From M3007 sp041741155 (GTDB lineage Bacteria; Bacteroidota; Bacteroidia; Chitinophagales; Saprospiraceae), in the NCBI GenBank assembly GCA_041741155.1, contig JBGSKO010000018.1, positions 1 through 64,000 of the forward strand: a DNA stretch of 64,000 bases, written 5' to 3'. Of this stretch, positions 17,101 through 26,400 are shown piece after piece. Below the pieces are notes generated by a model. The model saw only the letters and a program-made list of their open reading frames with translations. It was not told where the DNA came from and ran no database searches. Made by a program: the position numbers and the translations under genes. Position 1 is the stretch's first letter, and each line of letters opens with the position of its first letter.

Positions 17101-18578
17101 ATATTGTTTTGCAAGGCACACAAACGCGCTTGCGGCCCGTATTGATGACCGCCGCCGTGGCCTCGCTTGGCTTTCTTCCGATGGCCCTCAGCCTTGGCGC
17201 CGGGGCAGAAGTACAACGCCCATTAGCTACCGTGGTCATCGGCGGCCTGGTCAGTTCTACCCTGCTAACATTGATCGTATTGCCTGTTTTGTACGTGCTG
17301 TTTGAGCATTTCGCCGCCAAACGTCGCCACAAGCGCCGCACGCCACCGCCGGCAACCGCCCTGTTCATCTTGTTTTTTTTATTGGGAAACGTGGTTTGGG
17401 CGCAGCCCAATATCTCCCTGGAACAAGCGCTGGAACAGGCCCGCACAAACAACCTTTCGCTGCAAACCACCCGGCTTGGTGTGGAGCATGCCGACAAAAT
17501 GCGCAGTACGGCCCGTGAACTGCCGCCCACAGAGTTTGACGCCGAACTGGGTCAGGTGAACACACGTTTTTTTGATACCCGCTTCGGCGTGCGGCAGGCA
17601 TTTCAATTGCCAACCGTTTATCGGCAGCGCCGGGAACTGCTCGAACAGGAATATCTGTTGAGCCAAACCGGCGTACGACAACACGAACAAGAATTGCTCT
17701 GGCAAGTTAAAACCGCCTACTACACCCTGGTTTTGGGCCTCGAGAAACAAAGGCTCTTGCAGGAAACCGACAGCCTGTATGCGGTTTTTGTGGAAAAAGC
17801 TGACCTGCGCCTGCGCAGCGGCGAGACGAATATTCTGGAAAAAAATGCCGCCGAAACGCAGCGTCTGCTCGCAGTACAGCAGCGAAACCGTTTAGAAGCC
17901 GATCTGGACATCGCGCGCCGGCATTTGCAACTGCTGCTGAACGCCACTACCCCACCCCGACCCGGTCCGGCCCCACTGCGGTATCCTTTGGCAGTGTTGC
18001 CCGACTCGACCGCGCTTGGACAACATCCGATGGTACAGGCGCAAGCGCAACGCATAACGATGGCCGCAGCTGCGCAACAGGTAGAGCAAAGCAAGTTATT
18101 GCCCGCATTTTCGGTGGGTTACGGCAACATGTCTATCGTCGGCTGGCAGCAGGACCGGTCGGGCACGGACGTGTATTTTGATGCCGGCAAGCGTTTCTCT
18201 ACCGTATCGGTGGGCGCACAAGTGCCGATTTTCACAAAAGCACAGAAAAACAAAATAGCTGCCGCCGGTATCCGGCAACAGCAGGAATCGGCCCAATTGG
18301 CTGCACTTGGCCAGGCACTGGAGCAGGAACATCGGACTGCCGTGGCACGCTACCGGCAGCTGGATGCCGAGGTGCAGCAATACGAAGCTACCCTGTTGCC
18401 CAATGCAGCTACTTTGCTCGGTACCGCCGACCGGCAATGGCGCGCGGGTGAAATCAACTATATGGAGTGGCTGCTCATCGTTCGCCAGGCCCTCGACATT
18501 CGCCAGAGCCACCTTGATGCCATGCAACGCTGTAACGAAGCTGCATTTGAGGTGGAATATTGGGGAGGCGGTCAATAG
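14196..18578 (+). CDS. CusA/CzcA-type heavy-metal RND pump fused to a TolC/CzcC-like outer-membrane channel
   Basis: This is a 1460-aa protein. Residues 1 to about 1040 are an HME-RND inner-membrane pump with porter-domain motifs and TM4 motif GAIDFGLIVDGAVIVVEAV. Asp401, Asp407 and Glu414 fall at the proton-relay positions known in CzcA (D402, D408, E415). A basic loop (RRHKRR) is followed by a new hydrophobic segment at about 1050-1069 ending NVVWAQPN, which looks like a signal peptide with a cleavage site. The remaining roughly 390 residues match the OEP/TolC fold (LEQALEQARTNNLSLQ, then two helical repeats). Such fusions are known in Bacteroidota. It would export divalent or monovalent metal ions (Cu/Ag or Co/Zn/Cd; the ion cannot be told from sequence) together with the adaptor encoded next. 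Confidence 0.93.
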   Translation: MLQSIIDFSIRNKLIVGLFVLALVGWGSLQIARLPIDAVPDITDNQVQVITITPALGAPDVERLITFPIEQVCSNIPGLKEIRSFSRFGLSLVTIVFDDATDVYWARQQISERLQQVQNQIPAGIGSPELAPVTTGLGEIFQYVVKPKPGYESRYDAAELRTIQDWIVRRQLLGTPGVADVSSFGGLVKQYEVAVQPARLQAFGLTIADVFDALERNNQNTGGAYIEKGPTVLFIRTEGLAQNLDDLRAIPVKSLPDGTPVLVRDVAEVRFGTAMRYGAVCFNDEGEVAGAVVMMLKGENSSAVIKRVKERIAQISKTLPEGVEIEPFLDRTKMVNNAISTVERNLIEGALIVVLVLVFFLGNFRAGLVVATVIPLSMLFAVSMMNLFGVSGNLMSLGAIDFGLIVDGAVIVVEAVMHRLTHHHYREVEQGGAISQAQMDNEVRSSAGRMMNAAVFGQVIILIVYLPILALEGIEGKMFRPMAQTVAFAVLGALLLSVTYVPMMSAFFLNKKISHKASWSDRMMTYLERWHHITLGRVLQFPKTVVAASLAMFVAAVLLLGTLGGEFIPELEEGDFAVDTRVLTGSNLTTTIEATQQTAHVLLENFPEVEKVVTKIGSGEIPTDPMPIEAADMMVILKDKKEWTSAKSFDELAEKMGAKLQAIPGVTTGFQFPVQMRFNELMTGARQDVVCKIFGEDLDTLANYAHRLGDLINTVEGARDLYVERVTGMPQIVVNYHRDALAKYGLHIRDVNRVVNTAFAGESAGLVFEGERRFDLVLRMASEERSDLSDVQNLLIPTLSGAQIPLSQVADVQIVEGPSQIQREDAKRRIVVGFNVRGRDVQSIVDELHTKIESRIAFPPGYYITYGGAFENLQEAKQRLGIAVPVALLLIFLLLYFAFNSVKYGLLIYSAIPLSAIGGVLALWLRDMPFSISAGVGFIALFGISVLNGIVLISEFNRLHQGGLIDVRHIVLQGTQTRLRPVLMTAAVASLGFLPMALSLGAGAEVQRPLATVVIGGLVSSTLLTLIVLPVLYVLFEHFAAKRRHKRRTPPPATALFILFFLLGNVVWAQPNISLEQALEQARTNNLSLQTTRLGVEHADKMRSTARELPPTEFDAELGQVNTRFFDTRFGVRQAFQLPTVYRQRRELLEQEYLLSQTGVRQHEQELLWQVKTAYYTLVLGLEKQRLLQETDSLYAVFVEKADLRLRSGETNILEKNAAETQRLLAVQQRNRLEADLDIARRHLQLLLNATTPPRPGPAPLRYPLAVLPDSTALGQHPMVQAQAQRITMAAAAQQVEQSKLLPAFSVGYGNMSIVGWQQDRSGTDVYFDAGKRFSTVSVGAQVPIFTKAQKNKIAAAGIRQQQESAQLAALGQALEQEHRTAVARYRQLDAEVQQYEATLLPNAATLLGTADRQWRAGEINYMEWLLIVRQALDIRQSHLDAMQRCNEAAFEVEYWGGGQ

Positions 18579-18637
18579 AAACATTAAGCCCTAACCCGTA
18601 AACCCAGTCCGCTAACAACCTAACAACACATTCAGAC

Positions 18638-19771
18638 ATGAAAAATAGCATCATATTGATCCTTGCCCTTGCAATCTCTTCTTGCGGCAATACTCCAGAA
18701 CCAGCGGAAACTGCGGATACCCCGCAAACGGAAACGCTGGTACACCTCACCCCCGAGCAACTCAAAAATGCCGGCATCGAAACCGGCCTTGCGGAACGGC
18801 GGGCCATGCGCACGCAACTGCGCGTGAGCGGTATCGTGGACGTGCCACCACAGAGCCTGGTGTCGGTCAGTTTCCCACTGGGCGGATACCTGCAATCCAC
18901 CAAACTGCTGCCCGGTATGCACGTCCGAAAAGGCGAAACCATCGCTGTGCTGGTAGACCCGCAGTACATCCAGCTTCAGCAGGACTACCTGACGGCCCAG
19001 GCCAAACTGCAGTACGCCGAAGCCGAACTGAATCGGCAGCAGTCGCTGCAAACCGGACAAGCCGGCAGCGCCAAAGTGCTGGAACAGGCACAGGCAGAAT
19101 ACAAATCCCTTAAAATTCAGCAGAAGGCACTTGGCGAAAAACTTTTGCTTATCGGCATCAACCCGACGGCGCTCGACGAGAACAACCTATCGCGCAGTGT
19201 GCGCGTGCCGGCGCCGATTGACGGTTTTGTGAGCGCAGTAAATGTCAATATTGGCAAATATGTGGCGCCCACGGACGTGCTGTTTGAGTTGGTTAATCCC
19301 GGCGATATACACCTGAATCTGAAAGTATTCGAAAAGGATGTGCCGTACTTGCGCATTGGTCAGCGTATCAACGCGTACACCAACGACCGCCCCAAGGACG
19401 CGCACCCTGGCGAAATTATTCTTATCAGCCGCAACGTAGGCGCAGACCGCTCCGTGGAGGCGCACTGCCATTTCGACCGCTACGATGCCAAACTTTTTCC
19501 CGGCATGTACATGAAAGCCGAAGTGGAGGTACTTACTCAGGACGCCCTTGCCGTTCCCGAGAGCGCCGTGGTACGCTGGGAAAACCGCCATTTTATTTTT
19601 GCTGAGAAAGGCGATGGTGGTTATGAAATGCTGGAAGTAGAGTCCGGCACGGCTGCTGACGGGTACATTCAGGTTATGCCGGTCGGAGATACTGATCTGG
19701 AGAAAGCCCGGCTGGTGCTGAAAAATGCGTACGCCCTGCTGATGAAGATGAAGAATGCAGAGGAAGAGTAA
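18638..19771 (+). CDS. RND efflux periplasmic adaptor lipoprotein (CusB/CzcB family)
   Basis: A 377-aa membrane-fusion protein. The N-terminus ends in a lipobox (LAISSC, Cys16), so it is probably a lipoprotein. The HTPEQLKNAGIETG-like start (LTPEQLKNAGIETG), the barrel-sandwich motif PLGGYLQSTKLLPGMHVRKG, a helical hairpin (about 110-180), a second lipoyl half (APIDGFVSAVNVNIGKYV), a beta-barrel and the GMYMKAEVEV motif follow in the usual order. It links the inner pump to the outer-membrane channel, which here is part of the pump polypeptide. It follows the pump by 59 bases and shares its terminator at 19781-19812, so the three genes from 13630 form one operon. No His-rich metal-binding N-terminus is present. 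Confidence 0.92.
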   Translation: MKNSIILILALAISSCGNTPEPAETADTPQTETLVHLTPEQLKNAGIETGLAERRAMRTQLRVSGIVDVPPQSLVSVSFPLGGYLQSTKLLPGMHVRKGETIAVLVDPQYIQLQQDYLTAQAKLQYAEAELNRQQSLQTGQAGSAKVLEQAQAEYKSLKIQQKALGEKLLLIGINPTALDENNLSRSVRVPAPIDGFVSAVNVNIGKYVAPTDVLFELVNPGDIHLNLKVFEKDVPYLRIGQRINAYTNDRPKDAHPGEIILISRNVGADRSVEAHCHFDRYDAKLFPGMYMKAEVEVLTQDALAVPESAVVRWENRHFIFAEKGDGGYEMLEVESGTAADGYIQVMPVGDTDLEKARLVLKNAYALLMKMKNAEEE

Positions 19772-19780
19772 AAAAACAAA

Positions 19781-19812
19781 AATGGCCTCACGCGAACGTG
19801 AGGCCATTTTTT
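19781..19812. terminator. bidirectional terminator shared by the efflux operon and tRNA-Ala
   Basis: A perfect 12-bp stem (19781-19792 with 19797-19808) has a CGAA loop, flanked by an A-rich tract on the left and TTTTTT on the right. It can stop transcription from both sides, and the tRNA 3' end is only two bases away. Confidence 0.85.
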
Positions 19813-19813
19813 G

Positions 19814-19887
<74 letters not shown>

Positions 19888-19905
19888 ATTGCTCAAAAGC
19901 GGGTG

Positions 19906-19938
19906 CAAACATACGTTCTGTATTTCGACTCTCACAAA
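19906..19938 (-). promoter_or_regulatory. tRNA-Ala promoter
   Basis: On the minus strand TTTG is followed after 21 bases by TATGTTTG (TAnnTTTG). The predicted start near 19899 is about 12 bases before the mature tRNA 5' end. Confidence 0.75.
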
Positions 19939-20090
19939 CGAAAGCAAATAAATTATTTCTGTGGGAATTGATTTTTTCAAGCAGAAATTTTCACCATACA
20001 TTCGCTGCTGCTGATCCGATGTTGGAGCAGCGAGCCGAAGCCGAAAAGCTCCGACAGAGTAGGCGGTAAACCAACATTATTTATTTATTT

Positions 20091-20546
20091 ATGAAGAGGT
20101 TTTTCACCACAGTAATTTGCCTTATGGCATTCTTCAGTGCCTTTTCGATGGAGAAAATGGCTCCCACCTCGGTTGGTGCCGCCAGCACCGCTCCTGAAGT
20201 GCAGGCGCTTTCGCCCGAAATGCTCCGGTTGGCTGTTGACGAGTTTGTCAACCTGACACCCTCCCGCTACAAAGAAATCACCGGCGAGCGGTTGGGTTTA
20301 AAAAACACCGTCAAACTGAAGGCTGCACAGAAGCAACTTAAAAAAGAGATGCGTAAAGATGGCGGCGACGGCATCACCAAGGGTCTGTACATCCTGCTGG
20401 CCATTCTGGGTCTGGCATGGCTTGCCATGGGTGTCAAGTCGGACTGGAATGGATCCGACTGGATCGTTAATCTATTACTCGTGGTGCTGTGCTGGCTTCC
20501 TGGCCTCATTCACGCGCTGATCAAAATGAAAGATTACTACAAATAA
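20091..20546 (+). CDS. YqaE/Pmp3-like membrane protein with N-terminal extension
   Basis: A 151-aa protein that starts with a signal-like segment (MKRFFTTVICLMAFFSAFS). It has a soluble region including SRYKEITGERLGLKNTVKLK and a Lys-rich helix, then two close hydrophobic segments (about 97-115 and 122-143) ending NLLLVVLCWLPGLIHALI. The last part is the Pmp3/YqaE signature (N-L-L-L-x(5)-W-x-P-G-x-I-H-A). Plain Pmp3 proteins are about 55 aa and are linked to membrane stress in yeast and plants. The longer Bacteroidota form with a soluble N-terminal part is common, and its role is unknown. The gene is monocistronic and closed by the terminator at 20576-20647. Confidence 0.8.
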   Translation: MKRFFTTVICLMAFFSAFSMEKMAPTSVGAASTAPEVQALSPEMLRLAVDEFVNLTPSRYKEITGERLGLKNTVKLKAAQKQLKKEMRKDGGDGITKGLYILLAILGLAWLAMGVKSDWNGSDWIVNLLLVVLCWLPGLIHALIKMKDYYK

Positions 20547-20575
20547 TTGTCAACGCTGTAAAGCACTATTGACTC

Positions 20576-20647
20576 AAAAGGCGCGTGCAATGAACCTCTT
20601 GTTTTTCTCTTTTGAAGGAGAGCGGTTCGTTGCACACGCCTTTTTTT
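20576..20647 (+). terminator. long-stem terminator
   Basis: Arms 20576-20596 and 20624-20644 pair over about 20 bp with one mismatch and one G-U pair, with a large pyrimidine-rich loop. Seven T residues follow the stem-closing CGCC. It sits between the Pmp3-like gene and the DUF2752 gene. Confidence 0.75.
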
Positions 20648-20662
20648 ATAACGCATTCAAGC

Positions 20663-20965
20663 ATGAAGAAATCAAAAATCCTGGATTGGGCCTGGCTGGC
20701 TTTTCTGATACTATTCCCGCTGCTCATACTGCTGCTACCGGCAGGTTACTTCGACGAGGGCGAAGCGTTTTGCCCGTCAAAGCGCTTTTTTGATGTGGAA
20801 TGTTTCGGCTGTGGTATGACCCGGGCTGTGATGCACCTGATCCATTTGGATGTGGACAGTGCCCTCTACTACAATCCGGGAAGCTTTCTGGTAGCGCCCG
20901 CGATTGCATTTTTTTGGGTAAAATGGGCGCGTGAAGCCATACTCCGGCTGCGAAATACAGATTGA
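20663..20965 (+). CDS. DUF2752 membrane protein
   Basis: The 100-aa product starts MKKSKILDWAWLAFL. It has one clear hydrophobic segment at the start, the DUF2752 core (C-P-x(9)-C-F-G-C-G-M-T-R-A), then LDVDSALYYNPGSFLVAPAI and a second membrane segment. The CFGCGMTRA motif is diagnostic of this family, whose function is unknown. The longer frame from 20612 starts inside the preceding terminator stem, so the ATG at 20663 is preferred. Its 3' end faces the TauE/SafE gene with a 10-base gap. Confidence 0.88.
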   Translation: MKKSKILDWAWLAFLILFPLLILLLPAGYFDEGEAFCPSKRFFDVECFGCGMTRAVMHLIHLDVDSALYYNPGSFLVAPAIAFFWVKWAREAILRLRNTD

Positions 20966-20975
20966 CGCCATTATT

Positions 20976-21734
20976 CTATTTCCCAAACACATCCCACGCA
21001 AACCGCGCCACAATCCCCACTACTACTACCAGAAAAACCCGGCGGATAAACGCATTTCCGCGCAGGACGGCGATATGGCTACCGAGGTACGACCCGGCTA
21101 CATTGCAGACCATCATCGGGAGCGCCATATGAAACAGCACGTGTTTGTTCATGATGAAAAAAATGAGGGAGGAAACATCGGCCACCACATTGACCACTTT
21201 GGAAATGGCCGATGCACGGAGAAAACTGTAGCCGATAACACTAACAAAGCCGAATACTAACAAACTTCCTGTGCCGGGCCCGATCACGCCGTTGTAAAAA
21301 CCCAATATGGCGCCGACTCCCGCTGCCCACCAACCCAGCTTTTCCGGCGCAACGTTGAAATGCTCCTTGTGCCCAAAATCCTTTTTTCCGTAGGTATAGA
21401 TGGCAATGGCAATAATGAGAAAAAGTATAATTGGCTTCAATACGGAGGCGGGCAGCAGACTTTGTACGGTAGCTCCGAGGTACGAACAGAGCGCTGCCGG
21501 AAGTCCCGCCCACAGCACCGTTTTCCACGGGATTTGTACACTCCGGGCGTAATTCCACGCCGCCACCGAGGTGCCTACCGCCGAAGCCAGGCGGTTGGTT
21601 CCGATCACATTGGGCACCGAAAGTTGAGGGTACAGCACGAAGAACGCCGGTATTTGCACCAGCCCGCCGCCGCCCACGATGCTGTCAATAAATCCGGCGA
21701 GAAAAGCAAAGGCGCAGAGGAGGTATAGTTCCAT
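20976..21734 (-). CDS. TauE/SafE (TSUP) family membrane permease
   Basis: A 252-aa protein with about eight hydrophobic segments. It carries the family motif GFIDSIVGGGGLVQIP near the N-terminus and the second-half repeat around GFYNGVIGPGTGSLLVF. TSUP proteins export or import small sulfur compounds (sulfite, sulfoacetate, taurine) in known cases; the substrate here cannot be read from the sequence. The length is typical. It starts 7 bases after the thymidine kinase stop on the same strand, so the two are probably co-transcribed. Confidence 0.9.
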   Translation of the reverse strand: MELYLLCAFAFLAGFIDSIVGGGGLVQIPAFFVLYPQLSVPNVIGTNRLASAVGTSVAAWNYARSVQIPWKTVLWAGLPAALCSYLGATVQSLLPASVLKPIILFLIIAIAIYTYGKKDFGHKEHFNVAPEKLGWWAAGVGAILGFYNGVIGPGTGSLLVFGFVSVIGYSFLRASAISKVVNVVADVSSLIFFIMNKHVLFHMALPMMVCNVAGSYLGSHIAVLRGNAFIRRVFLVVVVGIVARFAWDVFGK

Positions 21735-21741
21735 GTCGGGT

Positions 21742-22326
21742 TTACTTCAACCTTAAAATATTCCCCTTTGCATAACACGACCGACAGCGCGGCTCGTACT
21801 GCTCTTTTTCTCCGAGCAGGATCACCTCGTCGCCCGTGGCCAGCCGGTAGGAATGGGTGGCCAGATTGCCACAGTGTACACAGATCGCGTGTACTTTGGT
21901 GACGTACTCCGCCAGTGCAAGCAAGTGGGGTATGGGGCCAAAAGGTTTGCCGCGAAAGTCCATATCCAAGCCTGCTAAGACCACGCGCACACCGCGCAGC
22001 GCCAGTTCCTGGCACACATCCGGCAGGTCGGCATCGAAAAACTGGGCTTCATCCACCCCCACCACGGAGGTTTCGGCATTGATGTCCAGGAGTTGGGCCG
22101 AACACTCGACGGGAACTGCCAGCACGGAGGAGGTGTCGTGCGAAACGATACTGGTTTCGTCGTAGCGGGTGTCGAGCAGGGGTTTGAATACCTCCACCTT
22201 AAGGTCGGCGATGCGGGCGCGCTTCAGGCGGCGGATAAGCTCCTCCGTTTTGCCGGAAAACATACAGCCGCAGATCACTTCGATCCAGCCGGCGCGTTGG
22301 CCCTTGAAATGTGGTTCGAGAAACAT
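21742..22326 (-). CDS. tdk: thymidine kinase (type II)
   Basis: A 194-aa cytoplasmic enzyme that phosphorylates thymidine to dTMP with ATP. It has the P-loop GCMFSGKTEELIRR, the DEAQFFD box with the catalytic Glu, the substrate-binding stretch VVLAGLDMDFRGKPFGP, and four zinc-binding Cys in CVHC and CRSC pairs. The frame is open upstream to 22488, but the ATG at 22326 is chosen for two reasons. Family members start just before the P-loop, and an exact -7 promoter box ends 5 bases upstream. The TauE/SafE gene follows within 7 bases. Confidence 0.95.
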   Translation of the reverse strand: MFLEPHFKGQRAGWIEVICGCMFSGKTEELIRRLKRARIADLKVEVFKPLLDTRYDETSIVSHDTSSVLAVPVECSAQLLDINAETSVVGVDEAQFFDADLPDVCQELALRGVRVVLAGLDMDFRGKPFGPIPHLLALAEYVTKVHAICVHCGNLATHSYRLATGDEVILLGEKEQYEPRCRSCYAKGNILRLK

Positions 22327-22331
22327 GGGCG

Positions 22332-22339
22332 CAAACGTA
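22332..22339 (-). promoter_or_regulatory. -7 promoter element of tdk (near-leaderless)
   Basis: Minus strand TACGTTTG matches TAnnTTTG and ends 5 bases before the tdk ATG. No clear -33 element is visible. Confidence 0.45.
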
Positions 22340-22400
22340 TCGAAAAACGCGGACTGTCCGGTATGCTTTTGTAGGCAAGGGTTAGAAGATTCCCACCGGA

Positions 22401-22420
22401 AACCTTCCAACCCTCTAACC
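22401..22420. repeat. short AACCYTCY octamer repeat (two units plus partial)
   Basis: AACCTTCC and AACCCTCT in tandem, plus AACC, lie between the tdk start and the end of the barrel gene. The unit is the same as in the longer arrays at 32050-32092 and 33990-34048. Confidence 0.55.
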
Positions 22421-22426
22421 GGAAAC

Positions 22427-23056
22427 CTAAAACCCGTAGGTAAATGCGAAGCGGTACTGCCACGGATTTTCGAAAGCATTGATATCACTGCCGACGTAGA
22501 AATCGTACATGATGGCTATTTCCTGTCCAATACCACCCTCGCCATTGGCGAAATTGTACCCGGCCCCTATGTATTGCGAGGGGCGGGTGCGGGTGCCTTT
22601 GCCGTAAGCCCCATCAAAATACACGTATTGGTCTGAGAGAGTACCCACTTCTCCCTGAATGAAAAAGCCCCTGTACACGCGCAAGCGGGCAAAAAGGCTG
22701 AGTTCGACATCAAAAAGATTATACGTCCCGATGCCGGTGTATTTCTGGGAGGTGTAGAAAACAGACAGCCGCGGCCCGGCCGAAAGCGGCCCAATGATTT
22801 TGTAGCCGACCATGGGCGAAATACCAAAGCCGAACACACTGTAATTTCTGCCAAATATGTCTGACCCGGCAGAAAATCCGAGATTTAATCCCCCACCATA
22901 CCACAAGTGGTCTTTGAAGGAAGTTTTCTCCTTTTCATCTTTGGGCGCCGAAAAACCGGCGCCGGCACGGGAAGCAACTACCAGGGATTGGCCGGAGAGC
23001 GCGGCAGCCGACAGGAGTAAGGCTGCACACAAGAAATTGACAAGCAATAGTTTCAT
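22427..23056 (-). CDS. outer-membrane beta-barrel-like secreted protein
   Basis: A 209-aa protein with a signal peptide (MKLLLVNFLCAALLLSAAALSGQ). The rest alternates aromatic and polar residues with many glycines, for example LWYGGGLNLGFSAG, SVFGFGISPMVGYKI and QYIGAGYNFANGEGG, and ends in the aromatic FAFTYGF. A C-terminal Phe and this strand pattern are typical of small outer-membrane barrels in Bacteroidota, of about 8 strands. No named family is recognised and the function is unknown. It stands alone, separated from tdk by the short octamer repeat. Confidence 0.7.
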   Translation of the reverse strand: MKLLLVNFLCAALLLSAAALSGQSLVVASRAGAGFSAPKDEKEKTSFKDHLWYGGGLNLGFSAGSDIFGRNYSVFGFGISPMVGYKIIGPLSAGPRLSVFYTSQKYTGIGTYNLFDVELSLFARLRVYRGFFIQGEVGTLSDQYVYFDGAYGKGTRTRPSQYIGAGYNFANGEGGIGQEIAIMYDFYVGSDINAFENPWQYRFAFTYGF

Positions 23057-23426
23057 AGAATATAGTTTGAAAAAGTTTGATTACAAGAAGGTACGTTTTT
23101 GAACTTGGTAGTGGGTATTTTTTTTCAGGCGTTAGACTTTCCAGGTTAAAAAAAACCTGAAAAGTCTGGGGTTTCGGATCGCTGCCAACCGTCGGAATTT
23201 TGACCAAATTATCAATTTTCAAAGGTTGCAAAAATGATTATACAGAACAAGCCCTACATTCGCCGCCTGAAAAGTGAAGTGACCGCAAATAAACGGCGTT
23301 TCCATCTTCTTCCCCGTCAGACCGTGTTGGCATTTATTCCAAAACCGAGAACCAACCTGTACGTAACCACCTGCAAGGCCGCTCCGTATAATGTCCATCA
23401 TCATCGTTTTCAAATCAAACCTGACT
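23057..23426. other. 370-base intergenic region between divergent genes
   Basis: It contains the second copy of the dispersed inverted repeat (23134-23167). No exact TAnnTTTG box, RNA gene or convincing reading frame was found. Both the barrel gene and the protease gene should have their promoters here, but I could not locate them. Confidence 0.5.
23134..23167. repeat. dispersed intergenic inverted repeat, copy 2
   Basis: Arms AGACTTTCCAGGTT and AACCTGAAAAGTCT pair with one mismatch across an A6 loop. The sequence shares the ACTTTCCAGGTT core with the copy at 14060-14090. Confidence 0.65.
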
Positions 23427-26400
23427 ATGCTCAATTCCTTACGTCTGTACCTCCGGCTTGTCGTGTTCCTGGTGCCGGCAATTTTGCCATTTGCGGCAAA
23501 TGCACAGAATTTTATCGGCGAACCGCAGCAGATAGAAGTCTCCGATGCGGTAAAAAAAGTCCTGACTGACTGGAAAGTATATCGGCTGGACGCCTTGGCC
23601 ATGAAGCAATTTGCCAACAGCAGCGCTGAATCTTCCTCGATGCAATTGCACCTTGGCAACCACCACTGGAACCTGCAACTTCAACCAAGCAATATCCTGT
23701 CACCAAATTATTTTGTGCAGGTAGCTACCGAAAAAGGCATCCAAACTTACCAGCGCAAAGAAAACATTGCCTTTAAAGGCTATGAAACGAACAACGGTGG
23801 CAAAGTGCGCATGACTCTGGACAAAGATTTCATAACCGGCTTTGTTGAAGTTGGCACTGAACGCTACTACATCGAACCACTCTGGCACCACCAACCGGAT
23901 GTTGCACGCGATTTATTTCTGTTTTATCCGATTAGCGCCGTCATCCGGGATCAGGACGCAACCTGTATCGAGCTGGCCGGCGAGGAAGACCTCGACCACC
24001 TCCTGGATGCAGCAAAACAAAAAGGCGACTCCCCGGAGTTTGCCGGGTGTTACGAAATTGAAATTGCCATCGCATCGGACAAATCCATGTTCAACAAATA
24101 TGGTTCGGTCAGTGGTGTAGAAGCACACAACATCGGCGTTCTCAATGATGTACAGGGCGACTACACCGGCGCATTCAACCACGATATTCAATTTGTCATT
24201 GTTACCCAGTTTGTGGTAACCGGAAATGACCCCTGGACCAACTCGAACGATGCCGGCACCCTGTTGGGCTCCTTCCGCAACTGGGGCCAAGCGGGCAATT
24301 TTGGTGTACCATTCGACAATGGCGAACTCTGGACCAACCGCGATTTTGATGGCGGCACCGTCGGTATCGCGTACGTTCCCGGCATGTGCAACAGCAACAA
24401 ATACCACTGCCTGCAGGACTTTACCGGCAACTCTGAACTGCTGCGCTGCATGACTTCGCACGAAATCGGCCACAATATGTCGGCCGGGCACGACCCGCAA
24501 GGTGGCGGCAGTTGCCCGCCCAATTACATCATGTGTCCGTTTGTGAGCAACAGTAATCAATGGAGCAGCAACTCCATCAACGTGATTAGCGGCTACATCA
24601 CCGCACGCATCAACAGTGGCTGCTTCCAGCCCTGCGGCGCCAATCAACCGCTGGTCGCCGATTTTGACTGGGCGCCTAACCCGGCCTGCCGTGCCACACC
24701 GGTGCAATTCACCGATATGTCGGTTGGAAACATCACCGGTCGCAACTGGGTATTCCCCGGTGGCACGCCGCCCACATCCACCGCTCAAAACCCGACCGTC
24801 ACCTGGGCAAATGCAGGCACCTACAATGTTGTCCTCACCATCACAGGTGTAGGTGGCACCGCTTCTATTACGCAACCCGTCGTGATTAACCCCACCCCAA
24901 CAGCCAACTTTTCCTACACCTACAGCGGCCTGACGTACACGTTCACCAACAGCTCGCTAAATGCAACGAGCTACCTGTGGGATTTTGGTGACGGCAGCTT
25001 CAGTACCGACCAAAACCCGGTATATACCTACCAGCAATCCGGAAATTATACGATCGTGCTCACCGCCGAGAACGATTGCGGAACTTCCGTAAAAACCGTT
25101 CTGATCAACACCATCCCTACCGCTGAATTCTCCGCCGACCCGACAATCGGGTGTGCCCCCCTCGCGGTTCAGTTCACTAACGAATCATCGGCCAATGCCT
25201 CTACGTTCCTCTGGCAGTTCCCCGGCGCATCGCCGGTGTCCTCTAACCAGGCGAACCCGATTGCCGTTTATCAAACCTCCGGCACTTATACGGTTACACT
25301 CACGGTTGTAAACGGCTCCGGCTCCAACACCATCATTAAAACCAATTACATCACCGTACAAAACATCCCCTCGTCCAATTTCAGTTTTTCGGTGGACAGC
25401 CTGACGGTAATGTTTACGAACAACTCGATCGGGGCCACTTCCTTCTCCTGGGATTTCGGCGACGGGAATACCAGTAACCAGACCAACCCGACTCATACCT
25501 ACGCAGCAAGCGGCACCTATACCGTAACCCTCACCGCTACCAATGCTTGCGGAAACACCACCACGACCAAAACGGTAACGGTGATTGCATTGCCTGTAGC
25601 CGGCTTTACGGCCGACATTACCTCCGGTTGCGCCCCGCTCACGGTACAGTTCACGAGCCAATCACTGGGCAACCCTACTGCCTACGCCTGGGAGTTTCCT
25701 GGCGGCACACCCAGTGCATCCACCGATCAAAACCCGACCGTGACGTACAACACCCCGGGCAGCTACGCCGTCACGCACATCGTCACCAATGCCCTGGGCA
25801 ACGACACGCTGACAATCAGCAATTTCATCGTCATCACGCCACCGCCAACGGCAGGGTTTTCCAGCACGACAAACGGTTTCACAGCATCGTTCACCAACAA
25901 TTCCTCGAACGCCACTACGTATAGCTGGAACTTTGGAGACGGCAACTCCAGTACCCAACAAAACCCGACGCACACCTACGGACAAGACGGCACCTACACC
26001 GTCACGCTGACCGCTACCGGTCCCTGCGGCACCAACACCGCCAGCCAAACGGTGACCATCATCACGCCTCCCTTGGCTGCGTTTACGGCCAGCCCGACGA
26101 GCGGTTGCGGTCCGCTGACCGTGCAATTCACCAACGCTTCCTCGCCGAATGCGACCAATTTCGACTGGTCGTTTCCAGGTGGCACACCAGGCAGTTCTAC
26201 ACAGCAAAACCCGACCGTGGTGTACTCCACACCGGGAACATATTCCGTCACGTTGGTCGCATCCAACAGCGCCGGTGGAAATACGGTCACTCAAACGAAT
26301 TACATTACGGTGAACCCCGGCCCGACCGCCGGTTTTTCCAGTACAACCAACGGCTTAACGGCTACCTTCACCAACAACTCGGCGAATGCCAACACCTATA

